Shown one piece after another: positions 44,937 through 54,247 of a stretch of DNA of 64,000 nucleotides (positions within the stretch are counted from its first letter, which is position 1; each line of letters begins with the position of its first letter). The stretch is from the NCBI RefSeq assembly GCF_040358255.1, contig NZ_CP132938.1, positions 5,022,001-5,086,000 of the forward strand, written 5' to 3'. Origin of the DNA: Tunturibacter gelidoferens. Lineage in GTDB: Bacteria; Acidobacteriota; Terriglobia; Terriglobales; Acidobacteriaceae. Position numbers and translations under genes: made by a program. Under the pieces are notes generated by a model, which ran no database searches, was not told the DNA's origin, and saw nothing but the letters and a program-made list of their open reading frames with translations.

Positions 44937-45809
44937 GCTTGTGAGCATGGAGTGAGTGAGCGGCATGCGTGCCTGTTGTTGGGCAGCCCAGAGGCACGCA
45001 ACGCTACCGACCGACGCAGCGTGAAGACGAAGATGCTCTGACTCAGGCCATCGTAGTGCTTGCCAGCCAGTATGGCCGCTATGGGTATCGCGGGATCAGG
45101 GCGCTGCTCAAGCGAGCCGGCTGGCAGGTAGGCAAGGACCGAGTCGAACGTATCTGGCATGGCGAAGGGCTGAAGGTACCAAAGAAGCAGAAAGCGAGAG
45201 GCCGGTTATGGCTCAACGATGGCTCGTGTGTGCGGCTCAGTCCGACACACTCCAACCATGTGCGGAGTTACGACTTCGTGAGTGCGCGAACTCACGATGG
45301 CCGCAGTGTGCGCATCCTGAACTTGATCGATGAATCCACGCGGGAGTGCCTGATGATCCGTGCCGAGCGGCGTTGGAGTTCGGCCAAGGTCATCGGAGCA
45401 CTGGCCGACGTGATGGTGTGGAAAGGGGTGCCGGAGCACATACGTTCCGACAACGGTCCTGAGTTCGTCGCGAAGGACCTGCGCAAATGGCTGGCGGACA
45501 CAGGTGCAAAGACACTGTATATCGAACCCGGCTCTCCCTGGGAGAACGGCTACTGTGAGAGCTTCAACCTCAACGGAGAGATCTTTTACTCCATCAAAGA
45601 GCTTCGCGTACTGGCCGAACGCTGGCGCGTCCACTACAACACCGTCAGACCACACACACTCCTCGCTGGGATATAAACCACCAGCGCCAGAGACCTTGAT
45701 GACCACAACCAACAAGGGGCATGGAGCTGTGGAAACCGCTTCGCGCTTCCCACAGCTCCATGCCCCCGACGGCGACTATCTGAACTCAGAGATAAACGCG
45801 CTACACTAA
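44937..45809 (+). pseudogene. IS3-family transposase orfB, frameshifted
   Basis: The catalytic DDE core is intact in one frame from 44969: 'ILNLIDESTRECLMI' (first Asp), 'HIRSDNGPEFVAK' (second Asp) and 'WENGYCESFNLNGE' (Glu). It is preceded by 'GRYGYRGIRALLKRAGWQVG' and 'RGRLWLNDGSCVRLSP'. The N-terminal part is interrupted by a TGA and a frameshift near 44955. The C-terminus is shifted at an expanded CACACACA run near 45655, after which 'HSSLGYKPPAPET' appears in another frame. The transposase cannot be made. Confidence 0.85.
45716..45766. repeat. 17-bp perfect inverted repeat at the IS3 right part
   Basis: GGGGCATGGAGCTGTGG pairs exactly with CCACAGCTCCATGCCCC across a 17-base loop. It lies in the 3' end of orfB. 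It may act as a terminator-like hairpin or shield against read-through, though no T-run follows. Confidence 0.7.
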
Positions 45810-45858
45810 CTCCTCATTGGCACAAAGATCGGGCAACCCACGACCACGCCGGCGTCAA

Positions 45859-45998
45859 TTCGGTTTCTGAATCGAGGAATTGTCGGGCCCGCCATCGATA
45901 ATCGCATAGATCAAATGGTAAAGCGCACATCGCGTACCAACGCTGACAAAAAACAATGACGGATGAGCGCATTCCGATTCGGGATCTAAAGAAGGTTG
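45859..45998 (+). repeat. Dispersed ~140-bp repeat, copy B
   Basis: Second copy of the repeat at 8043-8189, in the same orientation, 24 bases after the IS3 end. It lacks the six bases TGTTTG seen in copy A before CATAGATC and has scattered substitutions. Because the kinase modules are inverted to each other but the repeats are not, this repeat is independent of the module duplication. Confidence 0.7.
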
Positions 45999-46020
45999 CA
46001 GAGTGTCGTAAGGGTTTCGG

Positions 46021-46105
46021 CTAAAAAAGGCGGTAAGCAAAGCCTACCGAGAAGATGGGGAAAAAGCTGACGTAGCTGAGATTATTATCGTTGCGAGATT
46101 TGAAG
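46021..46105 (-). pseudogene. C-terminal strand of an outer-membrane barrel protein (remnant)
   Basis: The minus strand reads 'AFKSRNDNNLSYVSFFPIFS' and 'VGFAYRLF' and then stops. Alternating aromatic residues with a terminal Phe are the standard final strand of an outer-membrane barrel. Upstream the frame meets a perfect 13-bp hairpin and loses sense. It is a short remnant. Confidence 0.3.
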
Positions 46106-46108
46106 GCG

Positions 46109-46137
46109 GCTATTCAACGCTAACAGCGTTGAATAGC
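46109..46137. repeat. Perfect 13-bp inverted repeat with 3-base loop
   Basis: GCTATTCAACGCT, loop AAC, then AGCGTTGAATAGC. A tight, perfect hairpin with no following T-run. It may be a terminator variant or a binding palindrome. It lies in gene-poor DNA (46.0-46.4 kb) that shows nothing else. Confidence 0.65.
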
Positions 46138-46457
46138 TCGTTGTAGAAGGCCATGCTTCGGCCTCCGCTCCGAACCCCGCGCGACGAAAGACCTCGACGT
46201 TTTCATTCGGTCAAGCAAGAAGAATAGCGAGGCGGTCTATCAGGCCCGCCATATATGGAGCGCCCCTTGCCGATGTACCCCAGAAGTCTTTAACGAGGTA
46301 AATCCGCTTTTCGAATCGGCGTCGAACCGTACCGTATTGATATCCTCCAGCAGATCGATGGCGTTGCCTTTGAGATGGCATGGATCGACCCGTGCAAGGT
46401 ACGCTCGAAGATGGAGTCCCGGAAAACTCTCTAACGACTTCGAATACGCGCAGTGCC

Positions 46458-47501
46458 TCAGGCCCGCAGCACCGAGGCCTCGTCCGGCTCGCGGCTCAGA
46501 AGCGGTTTCTCCATCACGTACCACGAGACTGACGCGTACACTACCGTGATCGCCGCTGCTATCGCGGCAGTCGCAACGATGGAATGGACCATCCAACTCG
46601 CTACGACTAGTGCTGTGGTAGAGATCAGGTACATCGAGTAGCTGATTCGCCCAATATACCGAAGCCGTGCCAACTTCAGGATGCCGACCCACCGCCCGCT
46701 CAAAGCCCACAGGATCAACCCTACCGAGATCAGCATCGTCAGCTCGTAGATCACCGTGTTGCCTGCTCGCGTGTTCGCGGCCGTGCTGTATCCGCGGATA
46801 CGCGACAGAAGTCCCAACGCGATGACGGCTGCGGCTGCCAGTCCAAGGCCGTAGGCCCCGAACTGTTGCACCAATGCACGATGCGAACGCCATAACAGGG
46901 CCAGCAGCGCTCCGGCCGCCACACAGTCCATCCTAAACGGTGTAAGAAAATGAATCGCCCACTCCCGCGCAAACAAAGGGGTGCATAACCATCGCAACAA
47001 CGGAGCCACCACCATCAGGACGCTCGCGATCCACCACAACTGAACTTCGCGTACGAAATACACCACGAACGGCCACACCAGATAAAACTGCTCCTCCACC
47101 GCCAGCGACCACAAAATGACCAGCGTATAAGGCTCAAGAATTCTCAGTGGATGAAGGAAGTTCATCAGAAAGACGTACATGTACGCATGGCGCATCCATG
47201 AGGTTCCAAACAGCAGCGTCGTCACGGCCAACAACAGCACATAAGGTGGATAGATTCTTCTGGCACGGCGTTTATAAAAACCGCCAAGGTACCTGCCCAG
47301 GCTGTCCTTCTTGTGAGCGATCAAAATCCCTGTAATCAGGAACCCGGACAGAACAAAGAACAGATCAACTCCCATCCAGAGCAGCTTGATCGTGAAAGCA
47401 TGGTGAAAAAATACCGCGAGTATCGCCGCCGCACGTAGTCCATCCAGTTGCAGAATGCGTCCCGGCTGACATGCTTCGCCTTGTCTCCCTGTAGCTTCCA
47501 T
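46458..47501 (-). CDS. Acyltransferase 3 family membrane protein (OafA/YrhL-like)
   Basis: A 347-residue multi-pass protein. The family signature is clear: 'ILQLDGLRAAAILAVFFHHA' with the catalytic His at the helix end, 'MGVDLFFVLSGFLITGILIA', 'GFYKRRARRIYPPYVLLL' and 'LVILWSLAVEEQFYLVWPFV'. The last block carries the conserved 'WSLxVEExFY'. There is no SGNH domain. It would acetylate or acylate an envelope sugar. It is the only intact gene between the IS3 element and the IS66 remnant and has no operon partners. Confidence 0.93.
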   Translation of the reverse strand: MEATGRQGEACQPGRILQLDGLRAAAILAVFFHHAFTIKLLWMGVDLFFVLSGFLITGILIAHKKDSLGRYLGGFYKRRARRIYPPYVLLLAVTTLLFGTSWMRHAYMYVFLMNFLHPLRILEPYTLVILWSLAVEEQFYLVWPFVVYFVREVQLWWIASVLMVVAPLLRWLCTPLFAREWAIHFLTPFRMDCVAAGALLALLWRSHRALVQQFGAYGLGLAAAAVIALGLLSRIRGYSTAANTRAGNTVIYELTMLISVGLILWALSGRWVGILKLARLRYIGRISYSMYLISTTALVVASWMVHSIVATAAIAAAITVVYASVSWYVMEKPLLSREPDEASVLRA

Positions 47502-48011
47502 TCCCTATCAAGCATACCTTGTGCTCAAAATAGGAAGAGAAAGTTCAGCCATGCAAGCCTCCAACTTGCGAGATTAAAGGATTTCTTCGTTTTCGTCTGT
47601 TGATAACCCCGACATAAGGCAATGATTTTTCAACAGATTACAAAAAGTGGTTCACTTTTGCGCTAAACTAGCTGCTTCTGACTCCTAAGCCTATCGAACT
47701 GCTCCTGACTTAAATTCAACATCAATAGAACCCGGTCTGCGCTCCTTTAGAGTCTGCCTCACCAACTGGATGTTCAAAAACGGCGATTGGCTGCTTCCAT
47801 CAACCCAATAATCTTCTCCGTTTCAGTGAACTCCCAGTGTGTGCCGATGGGCGGAAGGTGGAGTGCTCGTTGGATGAGTTCCATACCTCTATATACGCCG
47901 TGAAGCGGCCAGAGTTAAGTCCATACGCGTCGACGCGCTCCAGGTTCGATTCGCGATCCGATACTTGAAACGTAAGCGTCCGTCCTTATGAGGGGGTGTC
48001 AGAGTTATGTA
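47502..48011. other. Gene-free stretch
   Basis: Nothing recognisable. It ends at the IS66 remnant. Confidence 0.4.
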
Positions 48012-48775
48012 TCACATAGCGTTATGTGGATACATAACAGGAAGAGTGGAGCGAGACTTTCCATGGCAGCAGTTGGTGGATCTTGTGATGGGGTGGTCTG
48101 CGATCTGAGCAAGGACGTGGTGGAGATAGAGCTCCGGGTCGAGTCCGTTGAGCTTGGCAGATCCGAGCAGGGAGTAGATCGCTGCGGCCCGCTCTCCGCC
48201 TGCGTTCGATCCGGCGAAGAGGAAGTTTTTACGTCCGAGCGCGACGACGCGCAACGCGCGTTCGGCGGCGTTGTTGTCGATCTCAAGGTGTCCGTCGTCG
48301 ACGTATCGCGTGAGCGCGGTCCATCGCGAGAGGGCGTAGCGGATCGCCGCAGCTGTGTCGGACTTGCGTGACAGCTTCGCGAGTGTGTCTTCGAGCCAGG
48401 TGTTCATTCTGTCGAGCAGAGGTCTTGCCCTAGCTTGCCGAAGCGTCTTCCTGATCTCCGGCGTTCTGCCTCTGATCTCGGCTTCGATGGCGTAGAGTGC
48501 GGCGATGCGTTCGATCGCTTCGGTTGTGATGGGCGAGGGGTGCGCGATGTGGATCTCATGGAACTTGCGCCGCGTATGGGCCCAGCACGCTACTTCGATG
48601 ATCGTTCGTAGAGATGCTGGAAGCCTGCGTAGGCATCGGCCTGAAGCGCACCCTTGTAGAGCTTTAGGTGCTGGCGTGGGTTCTGTCCCTTGCGGTCTGG
48701 TGAGTAGGCGAACCATACGGCGGGCGCGGTTGTATCGCCGGATGGCCGATCGTCGCTAACATGTGTCAACCTACA
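48012..48775 (-). pseudogene. IS66-family transposase (TnpC) remnant
   Basis: Minus-strand pieces: 'THVSDDRPSGDTTAPAVWFA', 'YSPDRKGQNPRQHLKLYKGA' and 'LQADAYAGFQHLYER' in one frame. In a second frame come 'ACWAHTRRKFHEIHIAHPSP', 'GHLEIDNNAAERALRVVALG', 'KNFLFAGSNAGGERAAAIYS' and 'ILGSAK'-like 'LLGSAKLNGLDPELYLHHVL'. This is the catalytic half of an IS66 transposase, including the late Glu in 'NAAERALR'. There is one frameshift near 48600 and another near 48065, and the N-terminal half is missing. The accessory tnpA/tnpB genes are absent. Confidence 0.85.
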
Positions 48776-49647
48776 AACGCGATGTTCCCGAGAGCGGTGG
48801 TTTGCGCAAGGCAGTGTGAAAACGCGAGTGCGATAGCGACAGCGTTGAGTGCAAAAGCGGATGACTTCATTGGCATCTTCCGTTCGTAGAGTGGGGCTGG
48901 CCTCTCTATCGGCGGAGGATGACGGCGGTTCAGTGGTAGGAAAACTTTTTTTGACTGATGATAAGAGTCCGTGTGCCAGATCGGTACTGGCGCGCCAGCG
49001 GCGAAGAACTCGCCTCGAGACCGGTCTGCCTCTCAGCATCGCTCGGCCTATCCCGGAATCTTCGTCCATGGAGCTACGAAGGCCGCCGTTCGGAGCTTTC
49101 GCACATACGACCCCGACGCCGGTCTACTCCGACTCCAGCCTTGCGCTCGCCCCTGGCAGCTCCCTCACCCCGCTCAACGACGGCGTCATCGAGGCCAGCG
49201 CACCCGACGCACGTGAGCGATTCGGCTTCGACCGCACCCAGAACATCGGCATCCGGTCCACCTACGCCATCGATGAGGCGGCACAATTTCGGTCTGAGAG
49301 CCCCGCAGTCCAATGACATCACCGTCATGACCCATTCAGGATCATGGATGGTTCAGCTTGCCAGAATCTGCCTTTATCTCCGCTGCTCTTAGGCCCAAAG
49401 ACACAAACAGCTTTATCCAGTGCGAGCTTCCTGCGTCAGCGATTAGAACTCCCTCTCTGCTGAATTCCTTCGCCATGGTTCATAGGTCACTTGCTCCCCA
49501 TTCTGCTTTTTTGAACCATATGACTCTCTACTCCAAATCGCTCGACTCTGATTGGCTTCCGCGTGACGTTACTTTGGTCTAAACAGGGCAGGCAGCATGC
49601 TGGCTTCCGAAGTAAGTCTTTATAGGTGTGGGCCGATAACAGCGGTG
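48776..49647. other. Gene-poor stretch before the pectate-lyase-like gene
   Basis: Several GC-rich overlapping frames occur on both strands at 48.9-49.3 kb, but none gives a convincing product. This is probably decayed DNA. No promoter could be assigned for the gene at 49648. Confidence 0.35.
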
Positions 49648-52644
49648 ATGCCTACACACAATGCTATTATTTTACGTTCAGCGACGATCATAGTCTTGGT
49701 TCTTTTCACGCCATTTCTAGGTTGCGGCAACAACATTCAAGCTCTGGCTGGGAGCCCTCAACCACCGTCAGGGAGTCCGCCGTCTTCGTCCACACCCCAG
49801 CCGCCGGTTGCCACCCCTCCGCCCATTAAGGTGATTCCGCAACAGCCAAGCTTAGTCGGGCTTCGAATCGCTAATTCGACGAAGACAGTTCGGTCTGAGA
49901 ACCCCTATGCCTTCATGGCTACTGCAGACTATTCGGACGGTTCCTCCGCAGATGTGAGTTCCACAGCCTCTTGGTCCGGAACCTCACCGATAGCATATAT
50001 CTCATCCGGAGGCACAGCGTTCTGCAACGGCCCTGGGACTTCTGCGGTCTCGGTTCAAATCGCTTCGTTTTCGGCATCGTCGTCTTTCAACTGTATTCTG
50101 AAACAAGTAGTTCCTCCTCCCGGTTTTGCAGAGCATGCTCAGCAGTTCGATGGGCCATTCCCGTCTTGGTTGAATGTCAAGACCGCGTTTGGAGCAAAGG
50201 GAGATGGCGTTACGGACGATACGGAAGCATTCCAGAACGCGTTGAACCAACTGGTCTCGAATCCCGCTATTCTTTGGGTGCCGAAAGGAACATACATCAT
50301 CAGCGCCACGCTGCAGATGACGGCCTGCGGGGGCGTCTCAATTATAGGCGAAGATCCAAAGCAATCGGTTATTCAGTGGAATGGTCCAGCTGGTGGAACC
50401 ATGCTGGACCTTGAGGGTTGTGCTTGGTTCAGACTCGCGCGCCTTGGCTGGAACGGCGAAGATAGAGCGAGCGTTGTGATGCGTATCGACTCAACCCTTG
50501 AGAATGGAGAGAATTATCCGACCTACGACGATATCGAAGACCAGCAAATCAGTCACACAGGAATTGGGATCCAGGTAGGATTTGCAGGGGAAACGAGCGT
50601 TCAACGTGTGCACTTTGATCACAACACGATAGCTGGCGTCCTCTTAGCATCCTGGAACGCATTGAATTTCAACGTGGTCGACTCTCTCTTTACGGACTGC
50701 AACGTTGGCGTGACCAATTCCGGGCCTGGAGGATCCGGGGCTTTCAATGTTTCAAATAGCGTCTTTGTTCGGTCACAGACCACCGATATGATGATGTGGA
50801 ACACCGGGCCTTTTTCAGAAAGGCAAAATATATCTTTTGATTCGACAGCATTTTTCATCGGAGGACAGATCGGAGCTGGGGCAACCATTGTTCTTCAAGG
50901 CAATACAGTTATTAGTCCTGCTACAACTCCGATACAAATAGGAAATCCAGGTCCAATTATGCTAATCGACAATTATTTCGCCGGTTTGGACCCTTCGCTT
51001 AATATCCTTTCGGTGACGGGCGCCAATCCGCTAGGCGTATTTTCAATCGGAAACGTGTTTGCGGTCGCGAGCCCGTTTGGAAGTAATATTGGTCTGTTCA
51101 ATAGCGTTGACGAAGCGCAAAGCTCATCGGACATTGTTCCTGAAGTAAATATTCCGACAGATGTCTACATTCCACCCCTAAGCGGCCGTCCTATTTTTGA
51201 AGTTCCGGTAGGTTCGTCCGCTAGTGCGATTCAGAAACTCGTAGATAGCGCAGCTCTGGAATCGCAAGGTGGAGTGGTCCATTTTCCAGAAGGCACGTTT
51301 TGGATAGATCACACTATCAATGTTCGAGACTCAACAAACCTCACACTGACCGGAGACGGTCCGCTTACGAGCATTTCTGGCGTAGGCTCCCTTTCTGGTC
51401 CTGTTATTCAAATTTCTGGAACTCACGCCAGACTCGAAAACATGGCACTCAACGCAGAAGAAGGATCGGCGACGGACACTGCCTTGGAAATCGACATCGA
51501 GGATCGTCCGTCGACCAGCGTTCATTGTGATCAATGTAAGACCAACTACGCCAGCGTTGGTCTCCAAGTAGGTGGAGTTGATAATGCTTTAGTTGATGTA
51601 CGAATTGGCGAGTTGAACGCCGCCGCCGGTCAAAGAGCCGCAGTTATCACGGGAGGCGCCGTCAGGCAGGGCGGAGGTCAGACGTTAGGCCGTCTAGATG
51701 GGTTCATGATGTCGCTCGATTCTTATGAAGTGTCGGATGGAGGGCATTTTTTAGTCGAAGATTCCTGGCATGATGTCGGTCAGGGTTCACAGCAATTCAC
51801 GTTATCCGGCCCTGGGGTCGTGACTCACGAAGGGGGTACCGTATATACACCAAGCTCTGCACCAAGTATGAAAGCAAGCCAGTTCTCTGGCTCAGTAAGT
51901 CTACTTGGTGTGTCAAGCAACTCAATCTTGTCGATGGACCAGTCTCAAAAAGCCTCGGCGATGATTGCCGGCACGGTCCAGATTTCAGGGCTTCCAATGC
52001 TTGCCACGGATGGCAGCGTAACGCATACGACGCAACTTTCTAATTTTCAATCCGTCAATAATCTCACTCCGACGCCAGTCCTCGATGTACCTTCATCATC
52101 CACGGTCGTGGAGAAAATGTTCGCTCAGGCACGCACGGAATATGTCGTCCCACGACTGACACCCTCGCCAGATGTCACTGAGATAGATTTGCACCGGATC
52201 GTTGTCTCGACCGATGGTATTGGTATAAAAATTCAACCAAAATCTTCATTTAGCGGATCGAACTCGTATTCAATTACTTCGCTCGCGTCAAACGGACAAT
52301 CTACGGGCTCACCCTCCAGTTGCAGCAATGGTTCATTGACAATGAATGGGGCTTGGACACTGCAGCAAAACGTGGACGGCTTCTATGGTTTGAGCAACGG
52401 GAGTACCTTCCTGTCGAATCGAACCAGCGATTCGACAGATTCTACGAGTACGGGCGTTTCGGCGACGATGTCTGATGCCGGGCAAAGGTGGAACATAAGA
52501 CCAGTTGGAGGCGGCTCTTTCCATGTCATCAACAGAGCGAACGGTATGGCACTGACAAGTGATTCTAAGGGCTGCATTTCGTTATCTGTTGAGAGTGAGG
52601 CAAGCAGCCAAGAATGGTCCGTTGATCTCATAGAGCCCAAATGA
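49648..52644 (+). CDS. Secreted lipoprotein with pectate-lyase-type beta-helix domains and ricin-like tail
   Basis: About 998 residues from the ATG at 49648 (an upstream start at 49597 would spoil the signal). The N-terminus is a lipoprotein signal: 'ATIIVLVLFTPFLGCG', with the Cys of the lipobox. A Pro/Ser-rich linker follows, then a bacterial Ig-like domain (about 70-150: 'TADYSDGSSADVSSTASWSG'). Next is a pectate-lyase-3 beta-helix (about 175-460) that starts 'WLNVKTAFGAKGDGVTDDTE' and 'AFQNALNQ'. A second, more diverged helix follows (about 540-780: 'AIQKLVDSAALESQGGVVHF', 'PEGTFWI'). The end (about 915-995) looks like a ricin-type trefoil ('AWTLQQNVDGFYGLSNGS', 'GQRWNIRP', 'INRANGMAL'). 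It probably binds or cleaves an acidic polysaccharide at the cell surface. The substrate is unknown. Confidence 0.75.
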   Translation: MPTHNAIILRSATIIVLVLFTPFLGCGNNIQALAGSPQPPSGSPPSSSTPQPPVATPPPIKVIPQQPSLVGLRIANSTKTVRSENPYAFMATADYSDGSSADVSSTASWSGTSPIAYISSGGTAFCNGPGTSAVSVQIASFSASSSFNCILKQVVPPPGFAEHAQQFDGPFPSWLNVKTAFGAKGDGVTDDTEAFQNALNQLVSNPAILWVPKGTYIISATLQMTACGGVSIIGEDPKQSVIQWNGPAGGTMLDLEGCAWFRLARLGWNGEDRASVVMRIDSTLENGENYPTYDDIEDQQISHTGIGIQVGFAGETSVQRVHFDHNTIAGVLLASWNALNFNVVDSLFTDCNVGVTNSGPGGSGAFNVSNSVFVRSQTTDMMMWNTGPFSERQNISFDSTAFFIGGQIGAGATIVLQGNTVISPATTPIQIGNPGPIMLIDNYFAGLDPSLNILSVTGANPLGVFSIGNVFAVASPFGSNIGLFNSVDEAQSSSDIVPEVNIPTDVYIPPLSGRPIFEVPVGSSASAIQKLVDSAALESQGGVVHFPEGTFWIDHTINVRDSTNLTLTGDGPLTSISGVGSLSGPVIQISGTHARLENMALNAEEGSATDTALEIDIEDRPSTSVHCDQCKTNYASVGLQVGGVDNALVDVRIGELNAAAGQRAAVITGGAVRQGGGQTLGRLDGFMMSLDSYEVSDGGHFLVEDSWHDVGQGSQQFTLSGPGVVTHEGGTVYTPSSAPSMKASQFSGSVSLLGVSSNSILSMDQSQKASAMIAGTVQISGLPMLATDGSVTHTTQLSNFQSVNNLTPTPVLDVPSSSTVVEKMFAQARTEYVVPRLTPSPDVTEIDLHRIVVSTDGIGIKIQPKSSFSGSNSYSITSLASNGQSTGSPSSCSNGSLTMNGAWTLQQNVDGFYGLSNGSTFLSNRTSDSTDSTSTGVSATMSDAGQRWNIRPVGGGSFHVINRANGMALTSDSKGCISLSVESEASSQEWSVDLIEPK

Positions 52645-53275
52645 GCGCAGAACTTTTGACATGCGAAGAGCGGCCGTCTGTGAGTTCAGCCACATTGGGC
52701 CAAGTTGGCGGTGACAGTTTTATACTAGTGATTATTTAGGGCCTGTCCGGTAACCCAGCCCTTCCCACGGGACGATCCACGATTGTCGAGCGAGATGTCG
52801 CTTTTCTCAGGTCAGGCGTCTCGGAGTGCCGCCCAAAGGGACGCGGTTCGGGAATATGAAAGTCTCAGGTCTAGAAAGATGAGGATCTGATCTTTACCGC
52901 ATTGTATCAGCGCTCTCCGTGAGATCATCGCGAGCGAAAAATCCGAGATTGGCAGAACTATCTGGTATCGATTCACATTCACTTCCATTGAGAATTGAAG
53001 ACCGCAGGGGTTTCTTGGTGGAGTCTACTGCTTCTTTTAAGTGTGACCCTATTCGATTTCGAGACACAGGCTGACCCGAAATCTCCGGCCACCTGATCTC
53101 CTTCTGAAACTTTTGCCTCTCTGCGGATGACAACTCATCAGAACGCCATTGCACGCAATGTCTTACTCATGTGGTCGACAGTCTTCTTCTTCGTTCATCG
53201 ACGCTTGCTCCATTGCTCGGATCAGCCTGAATCTAGTTTTTCGCGTCGTTCTTCTGAATTTTTTCGTCGGTGGGT
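52645..53275. other. Gene-poor stretch downstream of the recombinases
   Basis: An 86-codon minus-strand frame (52894-53154, GTG start) follows the recombinase pair and could be a third small gene of that element. It is unrecognised and I do not call it. No repeat matching the other side of the recombinases was found. Confidence 0.3.
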
Positions 53276-54247
53276 TCAAAGGCTTGCGAGAAATGTCATT
53301 AGCACCTTATCCTCTCGCCATCGCTCCTTCCCGGGCATTGGGCTGAGCTTATTCAATTCTCGACGAAACCGCTCTGGCGTCATGAGCAGGTATTTCTGAG
53401 TGGAAGCGAGTCCAGCATGTCCCATATAAACTGCCAGGGCCGGCAGCATTCGGTTTAGGTCCGCGCCGTTCCGAATCCACGACGTGATCCGATGAACGGC
53501 AAACGTTGGCCTGAGGTCTTGCATAGTGGGTTGGCTCTTGGATCCGTCATGGCGAGTAATGCAGGCAATCTTCCGAAGTTTGCGAAAATTGATAATGAGA
53601 GAAGTAGTAATAAGAGCATAGCCATCATTCTTGACAAACAGCCGGTCGCAGTGAATCTGAAGTGAAGACCTCCAGGCCACGTACCCTCGTATAGCATTTT
53701 GCAGATCACTGCAGATCGGAATTCGGCGTGATCGATCCGATCGATTGTTATGTATAGTGAGCATGCCCGTTTTCAGATCCATGTCGGTCAATCCGAGGCC
53801 AAGCGCCTCTCCGACGGTAGCGCCTGTTCCGTAGAGAAGCAATATTAATGTTCGGAATGTTTGCGGAGAAATCAAGCAGCTATAACGCTTTTGACTTTTG
53901 AATGTTGCCTTCAAGAGAGAGTGGATGTGCTCCCGACTGTAAATGTGAGGAACAAATGTCTGACGAACCTTCGGCCTCGGATTTGGCATGAGCAATGTCG
54001 GCATAGCTTCACGGACAGCCCAATATTCAAAGAAATACATTAGCAAGCGATATTTTCTGCGCCAGCTGAACGTCACGGATGGCTGGCTGTTTAGGAACGT
54101 CAGCACATCTTGAGTCATCACTTCGCTGAGTTGTACATCGCCAAGAAGGACTAGAAATCCTAGAAGAGTTGACTCCTCGGTTTGATATTTGAGACCGGCC
54201 GCGCGCTTGAAAAGGACATAGTGTCCAATTCCTTCGGACAGCTTCAC
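53276..54247 (-). CDS. Tyrosine recombinase-like protein with degenerate active site
   Basis: A 323-residue protein of the phage-integrase fold, coupled to the recombinase upstream by a 4-base overlap. The N-terminal core-binding domain (1-100) is present. In the catalytic domain, box I should read TG-x-R-x-GE but is 'LLYGTGATVGEALGL', so the first Arg is missing. Box II should be 'HDLRHTFAxH' but is 'MQDLRPTFAVHR', with Gln and Pro in the His positions. The late 'YMGHAGLASTQKYLLM' with the nucleophile Tyr is kept. It is therefore probably inactive alone and may serve as a partner subunit. Paired and tripled recombinases of this sort are known from Tn554- and RIT-type elements. Confidence 0.8.
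   Translation of the reverse strand: MKLSEGIGHYVLFKRAAGLKYQTEESTLLGFLVLLGDVQLSEVMTQDVLTFLNSQPSVTFSWRRKYRLLMYFFEYWAVREAMPTLLMPNPRPKVRQTFVPHIYSREHIHSLLKATFKSQKRYSCLISPQTFRTLILLLYGTGATVGEALGLGLTDMDLKTGMLTIHNNRSDRSRRIPICSDLQNAIRGYVAWRSSLQIHCDRLFVKNDGYALITTSLIINFRKLRKIACITRHDGSKSQPTMQDLRPTFAVHRITSWIRNGADLNRMLPALAVYMGHAGLASTQKYLLMTPERFRRELNKLSPMPGKERWREDKVLMTFLASL

Larger units (their letters stand above)
44564..45835 (+). mobile_element. IS3-family (IS407-like group) insertion sequence, decayed
   Basis: A 1272-bp element. Imperfect terminal repeats are visible: the left end TGCCCGGCAAATTTTGTGCC and, on the opposite strand, the right end TGCCCGATCTTTGTGCCAAT, which share TGCCCG, 'TTTGTGCCA' and TGAG. 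It carries orfA and a frameshifted orfB of the usual IS3 pair. No flanking target duplication was found. It inserted between kinase module B and the dispersed repeat at 45859. Confidence 0.75.

Noticed and set aside
48950..49320. Possible short-chain-dehydrogenase fragment ('GATKAAVRSF') on the plus strand
   Set aside because: Only ten residues fit and the flanking frame does not follow the family, so chance similarity is more likely.
52894..53154. 86-codon minus-strand frame after the recombinases as a third recombinase-element gene
   Set aside because: It has a GTG start, no ribosome site and no recognisable motif. It is far too short for a RIT-type third recombinase.
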